From positions 1 through 37,698 of the forward strand of contig JADBEO010000040.1 in the NCBI GenBank assembly GCA_031316315.1: a stretch of DNA of 37,698 nucleotides, written 5' to 3'. The notes beneath the pieces were generated by a model. It ran no database searches. It worked only from the letters and a program-made list of their open reading frames with translations, and had not been told where the DNA came from. Both the position numbers and the translations under genes were made by a program. Of this stretch, positions 8,091-15,084 are shown piece after piece. Every line of letters starts with the position of its first letter. Position 1 is the first letter of the stretch. The DNA is from Chelatococcus sambhunathii. GTDB taxonomy: Bacteria; Pseudomonadota; Alphaproteobacteria; Rhizobiales; Methylopilaceae.

Positions 8091-8972
8091 ATGACCGTCG
8101 TCGCCCATCTGTCCGATCCGCATCTTGGCCCGCTGCCCTCGTTCAGCGCGCTCGACCTTTTGTCGAAGCGCGGGCTCGGCGCGATCAACTACATGCGCCG
8201 GCGCCGGCGCTGGCACGACATGAAGGTGCTCGACATGATCGTCGCCGACATCGTCGACGAGGCGCCGGACGCGGTGGCGGTGACGGGCGACCTCACCAAT
8301 CTCGGCCTCGAGGGCGAGTTCCTGCCGGCCGCGCTGTTCCTCGGCCGCCTCGGTCCGCCTGAAAAGGTCGCGGCCATCCCCGGCAATCACGACGCCTATG
8401 TCCGCAAGGTCTCCGGCGCGCCGGCGCGGGTCTGGGGCGCCCATATGTCCGGAGACGACGGCCGGGTCGGCTTCCCTTACGTGCGCCGGCACGGGCTCGT
8501 CGCGTTGATCGGCCTGTCGTCGGCGGTGGCGACCTATCCGCTCGCCGCGACCGGCGAGGTCGGCGCGATCCAGCGCGACGCGCTCGGGCCGCTGCTTCGT
8601 AGCCTGAAGGACGAGGGGCTGTTCCGAATCGTCATGGTGCACCATCCGGTCGCCGAGGACGGCACGCCCTGGCTGAGGCGCCTGCGCGACGCGGCGGCGC
8701 TACGGGAGATCATCGCGCGCGAGGGCGCCGAGCTCGTCCTGCACGGCCACAACCACGAGCCGGCGCGCGCGGAGATCGCGGGGCCGGAGAGGCCGACGCC
8801 GGTGGTGGCGGTTCCCTCCTGCTCGACCGGCCTGCTCAGCCATGAGCCGCTCGCCGCCTACAACCTCTACCATGTCGCGGGAGAGCCGGGCGCGTGGGTC
8901 TGCGAGGGGGTCACGCGCGGTTTTACGCGAGAGGGCGAGATCGCCGAGACGGACCGTTTTCGGCTAGCGTGA
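8091..8972 (+). CDS. Metallophosphoesterase
   Basis: The product is a 293-residue calcineurin-like phosphoesterase. The five metal-binding motifs appear in order: LSDPHLG near the N-terminus, VTGDLTN, PGNHD, VMVHHP and HGHNHEPA. It resembles CpdA-type cyclic nucleotide phosphodiesterases in overall plan, but the substrate cannot be told from sequence. There is no signal peptide, so it should be cytosolic. The ATG has only a weak ggaag about 18 bases upstream, so initiation may be inefficient or leaderless-like. It is convergent with the next gene, with only 9 bases between stops. Confidence 0.9.
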   Translation: MTVVAHLSDPHLGPLPSFSALDLLSKRGLGAINYMRRRRRWHDMKVLDMIVADIVDEAPDAVAVTGDLTNLGLEGEFLPAALFLGRLGPPEKVAAIPGNHDAYVRKVSGAPARVWGAHMSGDDGRVGFPYVRRHGLVALIGLSSAVATYPLAATGEVGAIQRDALGPLLRSLKDEGLFRIVMVHHPVAEDGTPWLRRLRDAAALREIIAREGAELVLHGHNHEPARAEIAGPERPTPVVAVPSCSTGLLSHEPLAAYNLYHVAGEPGAWVCEGVTRGFTREGEIAETDRFRLA

Positions 8973-8981
8973 GCCGGAGGC

Positions 8982-9641
8982 TCAGAGCGGAATAATCCCC
9001 TTCGCCACCGCCGTGATGACGGCGACCACCACCAGGCCGCCGATGGCGGCGCCGATCACGAAGGCGCCGAAAAGCTTCAGCACGCGACCCCATCCTGTGC
9101 TGCGACGCGTCTCGACTTCAGAGACCGGCGTCGCGATCGTCTGCGCCGGCGCGGCGGCCGGCGCCTCGGTTCGCGGCGCGCCGCGCTCAGCCGTAAGCGA
9201 CGCCAGGCCCGCGAGCCGGTCGTCGTCGGCGAGCAGCCGCTCGCGTTCGATCAGCCGGCGCGCGACATAGGCGGTGACCGCCTCGACGATCGGATCGACC
9301 CGGTCGCTCTCGGCGATCGTGGAGCGACCATAGCGGCCGTCGCGCATGAAGCGATAGGTTCGCTTGTCGCGGGCCATCTCGACGAAGGCGACCATGTCGA
9401 CGAACAGGCGCGGCCTGTCGCCCGGCACGAGGCCGAGGTCGAAGATGTCGACCTCCCGCGGCGTCTGGGCGAAGACGGGCTCCAGCTCCTCGCGCAGCAG
9501 CGCGAGGCGCGCGATCTCGGCGTGGCGCAGGCCGACCACGACGTCGGTCTGCTCGGCGGCCTCCGCCCGCGCGCGGCGCAGCGCCTCGCGCAGGGCGCCG
9601 CCCTGCCCCGCCGTCTCGTCCGTGCCGGTCCGGTCCAACAT
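8982..9641 (-). CDS. Conserved hypothetical protein with C-terminal membrane anchor
   Basis: The 219-residue product has no function that I recognise. Its middle (FDLGLVPGDRPRLFVDMVAFVEMARDKRTYRF, residues of about 65-97, then RYGRSTIAES) looks like a conserved folded domain. A linker rich in Ala, Pro and Thr follows, then one hydrophobic segment at about 190-214 (FGAFVIGAAIGGLVVVAV) with a short tail, so it is probably tail-anchored in the inner membrane with the domain in the cytosol. The ATG at 9641 is the only reasonable start before the conserved domain, although its ribosome-binding site is poor. Confidence 0.75.
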   Translation of the reverse strand: MLDRTGTDETAGQGGALREALRRARAEAAEQTDVVVGLRHAEIARLALLREELEPVFAQTPREVDIFDLGLVPGDRPRLFVDMVAFVEMARDKRTYRFMRDGRYGRSTIAESDRVDPIVEAVTAYVARRLIERERLLADDDRLAGLASLTAERGAPRTEAPAAAPAQTIATPVSEVETRRSTGWGRVLKLFGAFVIGAAIGGLVVVAVITAVAKGIIPL

Positions 9642-9720
9642 GCGGACAATCTTATCGGTTTCCTGCGGCGGGCGGGAGTCGGGATGCGCCGTCCTCCACC
9701 GCTCGCGCGGCCGATGAGCG

Positions 9721-9749
9721 TTGACACCGCAAGCCTGCGCCTCTAAGGA
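9721..9749 (+). promoter_or_regulatory. Candidate rpsD promoter
   Basis: A perfect -35 hexamer TTGACA (9721-9726) is followed after 17 bases by taagga (9744-9749), a weak -10 with three matches. It lies 143 bases before rpsD and would start a leader RNA that includes the hairpin at 9761-9791. Assignment is by consensus only. Confidence 0.45.
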
Positions 9750-9760
9750 ACCCGCCATCG

Positions 9761-9791
9761 CGCGGGGCCATCGAGCCCCGCGTGGTTTTTT
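9761..9791 (+). terminator. Terminator-like hairpin in the rpsD leader
   Basis: A perfect 8-bp stem, cgcggggc (9761-9768) with gccccgcg (9775-9782), is followed by tggtttttt. It has the form of an intrinsic terminator but sits between the candidate promoter and rpsD. It may be an attenuator, the end of a short RNA, or a terminator for upstream transcription. Confidence 0.6.
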
Positions 9792-9891
9792 GCGCACCCG
9801 TGGTCCGGCGTTCTCGCGACGACCGGGCCTGTCGTCCCTGATTTCAGGGAAGCAGGAGGGCGCGTTCCTCAACCTCTCGAAGGAGGACGCG

Positions 9892-10509
9892 ATGTCGAAG
9901 CGACACGCCTCGAAGTACAAGATCGATCGCCGCATGGGCGAGAACATCTGGGGACGTCCGAAGTCCCCGGTGAACCGCCGCGAATACGGCCCGGGTCAGC
10001 ATGGCCAGCGCCGCAAGGGCAAGCTCTCGGACTTCGGCGTGCAGCTGCGCGCCAAGCAGAAGCTCAAGGGCTACTACGCCAACATGACGGAGAAGCAGTT
10101 CCGCCGGGTCTACGCCGAGGCGACCCGCATGAAGGGCGACACCTCCGCGAACCTGATCGGCCTGCTGGAGCGCCGCCTCGACGCGGTCGTCTACCGCTCG
10201 AAGTTCGTGCCGACCCCGTTCGCCGCGCGCCAGTTCGTGAACCACGGCCACGTCAAGGTGAACGGCCGCCGCGTCAACATTCCGAGCTTCCTCGTGAAGG
10301 TCGGCGACGTGATCGAGGTGAAGGAAGCCTCCAAGCAGCTCGTCATCGTGCTCGAGGCCGCCCAGTCGGGCGAGCGCGACGTGCCCGACTATCTCGAGGT
10401 CGACCACAACAAGATGACCGCGAAGTACGTCCGCGTTCCGGCCCTGACCGAGGTGCCCTACCCGGTGCTGATGGAGCCGAACCTGGTGGTCGAGTACTAC
10501 TCGCGCTGA
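9892..10509 (+). CDS. rpsD: 30S ribosomal protein S4
   Basis: S4 is a primary 16S rRNA-binding protein that nucleates assembly of the small-subunit body. The 205-residue product has the standard length and begins [21 protein letters not shown]. The C-terminal S4 RNA-binding domain ([15 protein letters not shown], then [21 protein letters not shown]) is intact, and the protein ends NLVVEYYSR. An aaggagg site lies 5 bases before the ATG. As often in alphaproteobacteria, the gene is alone, outside the alpha ribosomal operon. It is followed by its own terminator. The leader hairpin upstream could allow autogenous control, since S4 is a known translational repressor in E. coli; here that is inference. 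Confidence 0.98.
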   Translation: MSKRHASKYKIDRRMGENIWGRPKSPVNRREYGPGQHGQRRKGKLSDFGVQLRAKQKLKGYYANMTEKQFRRVYAEATRMKGDTSANLIGLLERRLDAVVYRSKFVPTPFAARQFVNHGHVKVNGRRVNIPSFLVKVGDVIEVKEASKQLVIVLEAAQSGERDVPDYLEVDHNKMTAKYVRVPALTEVPYPVLMEPNLVVEYYSR

Positions 10510-10531
10510 TCGTCGCGATCTCAAGAATTCG

Positions 10532-10558
10532 AAAGGCCGCCTCCGGGCGGCCTTTTTC
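10532..10558 (+). terminator. rpsD intrinsic terminator
   Basis: A perfect 10-bp stem, aaaggccgcc (10532-10541) with ggcggccttt (10546-10555), has a tccg tetraloop and runs into further T residues. Confidence 0.9.
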
Positions 10559-10590
10559 GTTTATGCTCCCGCGCGCCGAAGGAGGGCGCG

Positions 10591-10830
10591 ATGGGCAAGG
10601 TGACTTATGAGATCGTGGAGCACGACGGCGGCTGGGCCTACCGGTCCGACGGCGTCTATTCCGAGACCTATCGCACCCGCCGCGACGCCCACGACGCGGC
10701 CGAGGCGGCCGCCCGCGAGCAGCGCGCCCCCGGCGAGGACGAGGAGATCGAGTGGGAGGACGCCGGCGGCAAATGGCACGACGAGCACTCCGACGGCCAC
10801 GACCGACCGGACTCCGAGGTGAAGGACTGA
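10591..10830 (+). CDS. DUF2188-like small protein
   Basis: This 79-residue acidic protein has the short strand-helix pattern of DUF2188: VTYEIVEHDGGWAYRSDGVYSETYRTRRDAHDAA, residues 4-37. The N-terminal half matches 'Y-x-V-x-x-H-x-x-G-W-x-V' with the 'T-x-x-x-A' helix seen in that family. The C-terminal 35 residues are rich in Asp, Glu and His and probably disordered. An aaggagg site lies 5 bases upstream of the ATG, so the start is secure. The function is unknown for the family. It lies just past the rpsD terminator and is convergent with the GatB/YqeY gene. Confidence 0.8.
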   Translation: MGKVTYEIVEHDGGWAYRSDGVYSETYRTRRDAHDAAEAAAREQRAPGEDEEIEWEDAGGKWHDEHSDGHDRPDSEVKD

Positions 10831-10863
10831 CCGTTCCGCGTGAGCGGAGGCGCTGAGCGGGAG

Positions 10864-11316
10864 TCAGCCCGCCAGCTTAGCCTTCACCACGCCGTTGGCG
10901 GCGGAGAAGTCCATCTGGCCGGCGTACTTCCCCTTCAGGACGCCCATCACGCGCCCCATGTCCTTCATCGAGGCGGCGCCGGTCTCGGCGATGGCCGCGT
11001 CGATCGCCGCCGCGACCTCCGCCTCGTTCATCTGCGCCGGCAGGAAGTCCTGGATGGTCGCGATCTCGGCGCGCTCCTTGGCGGCGAGTTCGGGGCGCCC
11101 GTTCTGCTCGTAGATCGAGGCGGACTCCTGCCGCTGCTTGATCATCTTGGCGAACAGCGTCTTCAGCTCGTCGTCGGTCGCGGTCCCGGTTCCGGTCGTC
11201 CGCGAGGCGATGTCGAGGTCCTTGATCGCCGCGCCGATCATCCGGAGCGTGCCGGTGCGGTCCGCGTCGCGGGCCTTCATGGCCTCCTTCAGGGCGGCGT
11301 TGATCGCCTCGCGCAT
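10864..11316 (-). CDS. GatB/YqeY domain-containing protein
   Basis: The 150-residue product is a stand-alone YqeY domain, related to the tail domain of the GatB amidotransferase subunit that contacts tRNA. Recognisable segments are MREAINAALKEAMKARD, LRMIGAAIKDLDI, RQESASIYEQNGRPELAAKE and GRVMGVLKGKYAGQMD near the C-terminus. The biological role of solitary YqeY is not settled; a link to tRNA metabolism is inferred from the GatB tail. The ATG at 11316 has ggaag upstream and matches the usual N-terminus. In alphaproteobacteria this gene is often next to carA, as here, divergently oriented. Confidence 0.93.
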   Translation of the reverse strand: MREAINAALKEAMKARDADRTGTLRMIGAAIKDLDIASRTTGTGTATDDELKTLFAKMIKQRQESASIYEQNGRPELAAKERAEIATIQDFLPAQMNEAEVAAAIDAAIAETGAASMKDMGRVMGVLKGKYAGQMDFSAANGVVKAKLAG

Positions 11317-11368
11317 GGGTTCTTCCGTCCTTCGAGTTCCGGGCAGGCCGTCATGCCTCAAGCGTCTG

Positions 11369-11397
11369 TTGACGCGCTCGGGGCCGGCGCCTAGGTT
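11369..11397 (+). promoter_or_regulatory. Candidate carA promoter
   Basis: TTGACG (11369-11374), a 17-base spacer and taggtt (11392-11397) resemble a sigma-70 promoter in the divergent region between the GatB/YqeY gene and carA. It would give a leader of about 70 bases. I saw no arginine- or pyrimidine-responsive element that I could defend. Confidence 0.4.
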
Positions 11398-11473
11398 CCG
11401 GCCACATCCAAACGGCCGCTTTATACGTCAGCCGCCCCGCCTATGTGGGGTCTGCCCCCGGGTCAAGACAATC

Positions 11474-12706
11474 ATGACGCAAGACATCAACGCCGCGGCG
11501 AGCGGCTGGGACGAGGCGCGCCCGACGGCGCGGCTGATCCTCGCCGACGGAACGGTCATCGAAGGCCGCGGGCTCGGCGCCGAAGGCGTCGCCGCGGGCG
11601 AACTCTGCTTCAACACCGCGATGACCGGCTATCAGGAGATCCTGACCGACCCGTCCTACGCCGGGCAGATCATCACCTTCACCTTCCCGCACATCGGCAA
11701 TGTCGGCGTGAACGAGGACGACCTCGAGACCGTCAACGCCTCCGGGGCCTCCGGCGTGCGCGGGGCAGTGTTCGCGGCCGACGTCACCGACCCGTCCAAC
11801 TGGCGCGCGACCCGTGGACTCGACGCCTGGCTGAAGGCCCGCGGCATCGTGGCGATCGCCGGCGTCGACACCCGCGCGTTGACCGCGCTCATCCGCGACA
11901 AGGGCATGACGAACGCCGTCGTCGGCCACGCGCCCGACGGCGCGCTCGACGACGCGGCGCTGAAGGCGGCGCTGGACGGGTTTCCGGGACTCGAGGGGCA
12001 GGATCTCGTGCCGCTGGTCGGCGCGACCCAGCGGTACGACTGGGACCAGGGCTCCTGGGGCTGGCCCGGCCACGACGCGCCCGGCGTCTACGGCAAGCGG
12101 CCGGACGGCGCGGCCAAGCGCGTGGTCGCCATCGACTACGGCCTCAAGCGCAACATCCTGCGCCTCCTGACCAGCGCCGGCTGCGAGGTCACGGTCCTGC
12201 CCGCGACCGCGACCGCCGAGGACGTGCTGGCGCTCGATCCCGACGGCGTCTTCCTGTCGAACGGCCCGGGCGATCCGGCCGCCACCGGCGACTACGCCGT
12301 TCCGATGATCAAGGGGGTGCTGGAGAAGAAGGTGCCGACCTTCGGCATCTGCCTCGGCCACCAGATGCTCGCGCTCGCCGTCGGCGCCAAGACCGCCAAG
12401 ATGAAGCAGGGCCATCACGGGGCGAACCATCCGGTCAAGGACGTCGATACCGGCAAGGTCGAGATCGTCTCGATGAACCATGGCTTTGCGGTCGATCGCG
12501 ACAGCCTGCCCGCAACCGCGCGCGAGACCCATGTCTCGCTGTTCGACGGCTCGAACTGCGGAATCGAACTCACTGACCGGCCGGCCTTTTCCGTGCAGCA
12601 CCACCCCGAAGCCTCGCCCGGTCCGCAGGACAGCCACTACCTGTTCCATCGCTTCGTCGAGCTGATGGATCGGGGAAGCGGCGACGCCGGACGGGGCTCG
12701 AAGTAG
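11474..12706 (+). CDS. carA: Carbamoyl-phosphate synthase small subunit
   Basis: CarA hydrolyses glutamine and channels ammonia to CarB for carbamoyl phosphate, feeding arginine and pyrimidine synthesis. The 410-residue product has the N-terminal CPSase small domain (LILADGTVIEGRGLG, then FNTAMTGYQEILTDPSY) and a C-terminal class I glutamine amidotransferase domain with the nucleophile Cys293 in FGICLGHQM and the His377/Glu379 pair in VQHHPEAS. MNHGFAVD is also present. The start at 11474 is an ATG after the 'caagacaatc' leader; the longer open frame upstream belongs to the intergenic region and the antisense of the neighbour. carB is not adjacent but lies 5.7 kb downstream on the same strand. 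Confidence 0.97.
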   Translation: MTQDINAAASGWDEARPTARLILADGTVIEGRGLGAEGVAAGELCFNTAMTGYQEILTDPSYAGQIITFTFPHIGNVGVNEDDLETVNASGASGVRGAVFAADVTDPSNWRATRGLDAWLKARGIVAIAGVDTRALTALIRDKGMTNAVVGHAPDGALDDAALKAALDGFPGLEGQDLVPLVGATQRYDWDQGSWGWPGHDAPGVYGKRPDGAAKRVVAIDYGLKRNILRLLTSAGCEVTVLPATATAEDVLALDPDGVFLSNGPGDPAATGDYAVPMIKGVLEKKVPTFGICLGHQMLALAVGAKTAKMKQGHHGANHPVKDVDTGKVEIVSMNHGFAVDRDSLPATARETHVSLFDGSNCGIELTDRPAFSVQHHPEASPGPQDSHYLFHRFVELMDRGSGDAGRGSK

Positions 12707-12757
12707 CTTCGCTTCCCTCGCTCCGCCGAGCCGAGCGGATATTGCCTATGGCGTCGC

Positions 12758-12779
12758 GACGCGTCGTACCCATAGCCGC
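12758..12779. repeat. Repeat copy lacking its palindromic core
   Basis: These 22 bases equal the two flanks of the repeat at 36700-36739 joined directly: gacgcgtcgt plus acccatagccgc, without the 18-bp core cccgggcgaagtcccggg. It lies in the 161-bp gap between carA and the propeller gene, next to a second imperfect inverted copy of ctatgg/cccatag (about 12746-12775). This suggests a decayed member of the same repeat family. Confidence 0.6.
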
Positions 12780-12867
12780 GCAGTGCGTACTCCCACGTAT
12801 TGTTTTCCGGCTCGGCTCCTGAATTCTGCGATCAGGATCGAACGATCCGGATCGCGGAGTTCTCGCC

Positions 12868-14463
12868 ATGCGCGTGCGTTTTTTCCTGATGCGTCCGTTC
12901 ATCCAGCTTGCGGCCGCTTTCGCGCTGATATTGACGGCGATGGCGCCGGCCGCGGCCGCGACGCTCGCCTTCAGCAAGGACTTCATCGCGCCGGGCACGG
13001 CGTTCACGATCACGGGCTCGGGTTTCACAGCTAACGCGGTCGTCGAGGTCTATTTCGATCTCAAGCAGGTCGCGTTCCGCGTCACCAACGCGAGCGGCGC
13101 CTTCACCTACAACGCCAAGGTCCCGAAGACCGCGCTGCCCGGCGCGCTCACCGTCACCGCCATGCCGCGCAGCGGATCGACTGGCGCGGTGGGGCAGAAG
13201 GATCTGACGGTCCGCACCGACTGGGGGAACTGGCGCGGAAGCCCGCGCAGCCGCGCCTTCAACAAGACCGAGAACGTGCTGAGCACGTCGACCGTCCGGG
13301 AGCTCGACCTCGAGTGGTCCTCGCCGGCGGTTCGCCGCAGCGTCCTCTCGGCTCCTGTCGTTTCGGGCGACAAGTTCTTTTTCGTGTCGAGCGACGGCTA
13401 CCTCAGCGCCTACAACCGCACGACCCGCGCCAAGGTGTTCGAAGTGAACGCCTCTGCGAACACCCTGCTCCCGCCTGCCGTCAGCGGCAATTACGTCGTC
13501 ACCGTGGGCAATGGCCTGGTCACCGCCAGGAGCACCGCGAACGGAGGTCTGGCCTGGCGGGGGGCGGCGCCGCAGGGCGCAGGCGCGCCGATCATCCACG
13601 ACAATGTGGTTTATGTGTCCGGACAGGGAACCGGCGCGGCGGGGCCAGGCGTCTACGCCTTCCCTCTGAACTGCGGGACCGGCGGGGTCGCTTGCCGACC
13701 GAAGTGGCAAGGCCCAGCCGGCACGGCCAGCTACTACATCCCCGAGCCCTCCGTCGCGATCGGCGACGGCAAGGTGTTCGCGTCGGTCAACGGCGTTCTC
13801 TACACCTTTCCGCTGGATTGCGCGGCCGCGACCTGCGCTGCGGTCGGCAGCTGGAGCGGCGTCAGCGTCGCGGCGCCGACTTTTGCGAACGGCTACGTCT
13901 TCATCGGGTCGACGACTGGTTTGCAGGCGTTTCGATCCGACTGCATCGGATGCGGTCCTGCCTGGACCGCGTCGATCTCCTCCGGCGTATCGCGCGCGGT
14001 AAGCGTCTCGAAGAACCTGCTGACGTTTGTGAGCAACGACAGCGTCCTGTACGCTGTCGGCGCCTCGTGCGCGTCTACGTCCTGCGCGCCGCTCTGGTCG
14101 ACGGCGGTCGCGAGCAGCGCGCTGAACACGACGGTCGCGAACGACATCATTTACGTCGCTTCGGCGTCCTCGACGCAGGCCTATCCGGTCAACGGCTACG
14201 GCGGGGTGCCGCCGCTTTGGAGCGGAGGGGCCGGCGGCACGTATGCCAACGCGATCTATGCGCAAGCGAGCGTCGTCGACGGCGTCGTCTACACGCCCGG
14301 CGGAGCCGGGATGAAGATCTACGAACTTGAGTTCCCGCCCCAGCCTCTTCGGGCCAGGGTCGCCGGCGCCAAGCGGGTCTACATATCCCAGCTGAAGCCG
14401 AATCCGGCGCTCGACGCCGAGGCCAAGGCCGTCGAAGCGACCCTGAAGAAGGCGCGGGGCTGA
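12868..14463 (+). CDS. Secreted PQQ-like beta-propeller protein
   Basis: The 531-residue product is predicted to be periplasmic or secreted: a signal peptide spans about residues 1-31 (MRPFIQLAAAFALILT, ending AAAA). Residues 32-115 look like an Ig/IPT-type domain (IAPGTAFTITGSGFTANAVVEVYFD). Residues of about 116-490 form PQQ/YWTD-like repeats (FFFVSSDGYLSAYN, VVYVSGQGTG, KVFASVNGVLYTF, YVFIGSTTGLQAF, IIYVASASSTQAY), typical of eight- or seven-bladed propellers such as PQQ-binding or BamB-like proteins. Four cysteine pairs (269/276, 318/323, 359/362, 401/406) follow equivalent strands at 41-49 residue spacing, so probably disulfides closing loops on successive blades. No catalytic residues of PQQ dehydrogenases were recognised. 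A ggag lies 9 bases upstream of the ATG. Function is unknown; binding or scaffolding is the likeliest role. Confidence 0.82.
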   Translation: MRVRFFLMRPFIQLAAAFALILTAMAPAAAATLAFSKDFIAPGTAFTITGSGFTANAVVEVYFDLKQVAFRVTNASGAFTYNAKVPKTALPGALTVTAMPRSGSTGAVGQKDLTVRTDWGNWRGSPRSRAFNKTENVLSTSTVRELDLEWSSPAVRRSVLSAPVVSGDKFFFVSSDGYLSAYNRTTRAKVFEVNASANTLLPPAVSGNYVVTVGNGLVTARSTANGGLAWRGAAPQGAGAPIIHDNVVYVSGQGTGAAGPGVYAFPLNCGTGGVACRPKWQGPAGTASYYIPEPSVAIGDGKVFASVNGVLYTFPLDCAAATCAAVGSWSGVSVAAPTFANGYVFIGSTTGLQAFRSDCIGCGPAWTASISSGVSRAVSVSKNLLTFVSNDSVLYAVGASCASTSCAPLWSTAVASSALNTTVANDIIYVASASSTQAYPVNGYGGVPPLWSGGAGGTYANAIYAQASVVDGVVYTPGGAGMKIYELEFPPQPLRARVAGAKRVYISQLKPNPALDAEAKAVEATLKKARG

Positions 14464-14525
14464 GCGACGGCGAGATCACCACCGCGCCGTTGCGTCGGAA
14501 GACGGCGCCGGCCTATTTCTGAGGA

Positions 14526-15077
14526 ATGCTAGAGCCGTCTTCATCCGGCGCGGCGGTGCGCGACGCGCGCGACGTCGACATGTCCGCCGTCGCCGAAATC
14601 TACGCCCACCACGTGCTGTCCGGCTGCGCCTCATTTGAGGAGGTCCCGCCGAGCGTCGAGGAGATGACGGCGCGGCGCGGCGGGGTCCTGAAGCTCGGCG
14701 CGCCCTACCTCGTCGCCGAGCTCGACGGCCGCGTCGCCGGCTTCGCCTACGCCAACACCTATCGCGCGCGTCCGGCCTATCGGCACACGATCGAGGACTC
14801 CGTCTATGTCGCCCATGACGCGCTCGGGCGCGGGGTCGGCGGCGCGCTGCTGGCGGAGCTCATCCGGCGCTGCGAGGAAGGCCCCTGGCGGCAGATGATC
14901 GCCGTCATCGGCGACAGCGCGAACACGGGCTCGATCGCGGTTCACCGCAAGCTCGGCTTCGAGATGACCGGAACTTTTCGCGCGGTCGGGTTCAAGTTCG
15001 GCCGCTGGGTCGATTCGGTGCTGATGCAGCGCGCGCTTGGCGACGGCGACGCGACGCTCCCCAGGATCGACGGGTGA
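14526..15077 (+). CDS. Phosphinothricin/methionine sulfoximine-type N-acetyltransferase
   Basis: This is a 183-residue GNAT protein of the Pat/Bar/YncA branch. Diagnostic segments are VAEIYAHHVLSGCASFEEVPP, AGFAYANTYRARPAYRHTIEDSVYV (substrate channel typical of the branch), the acetyl-CoA loop LGRGVGGALLAEL, and IGDSANTGSIAVHRKLGFE. Enzymes of this branch acetylate the amino group of glutamine-synthetase inhibitors or related amino acids; the natural substrate here is unknown. The start is uncertain: ATG 14526 has its gagga directly abutting, and GTG 14556 or ATG 14580 are possible. The MFS gene begins about 8 bases after its stop, so the two may be co-transcribed; that would suit modification and export of the same compound, which is inference. 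Confidence 0.88.
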   Translation: MLEPSSSGAAVRDARDVDMSAVAEIYAHHVLSGCASFEEVPPSVEEMTARRGGVLKLGAPYLVAELDGRVAGFAYANTYRARPAYRHTIEDSVYVAHDALGRGVGGALLAELIRRCEEGPWRQMIAVIGDSANTGSIAVHRKLGFEMTGTFRAVGFKFGRWVDSVLMQRALGDGDATLPRIDG

Positions 15078-15084
15078 GCGCGCG

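Noticed and set aside
11441-12649. A 402-codon minus-strand frame opposite carA
   Set aside because: It is a shadow of the carA coding sequence with no motif and no ribosome-binding site.
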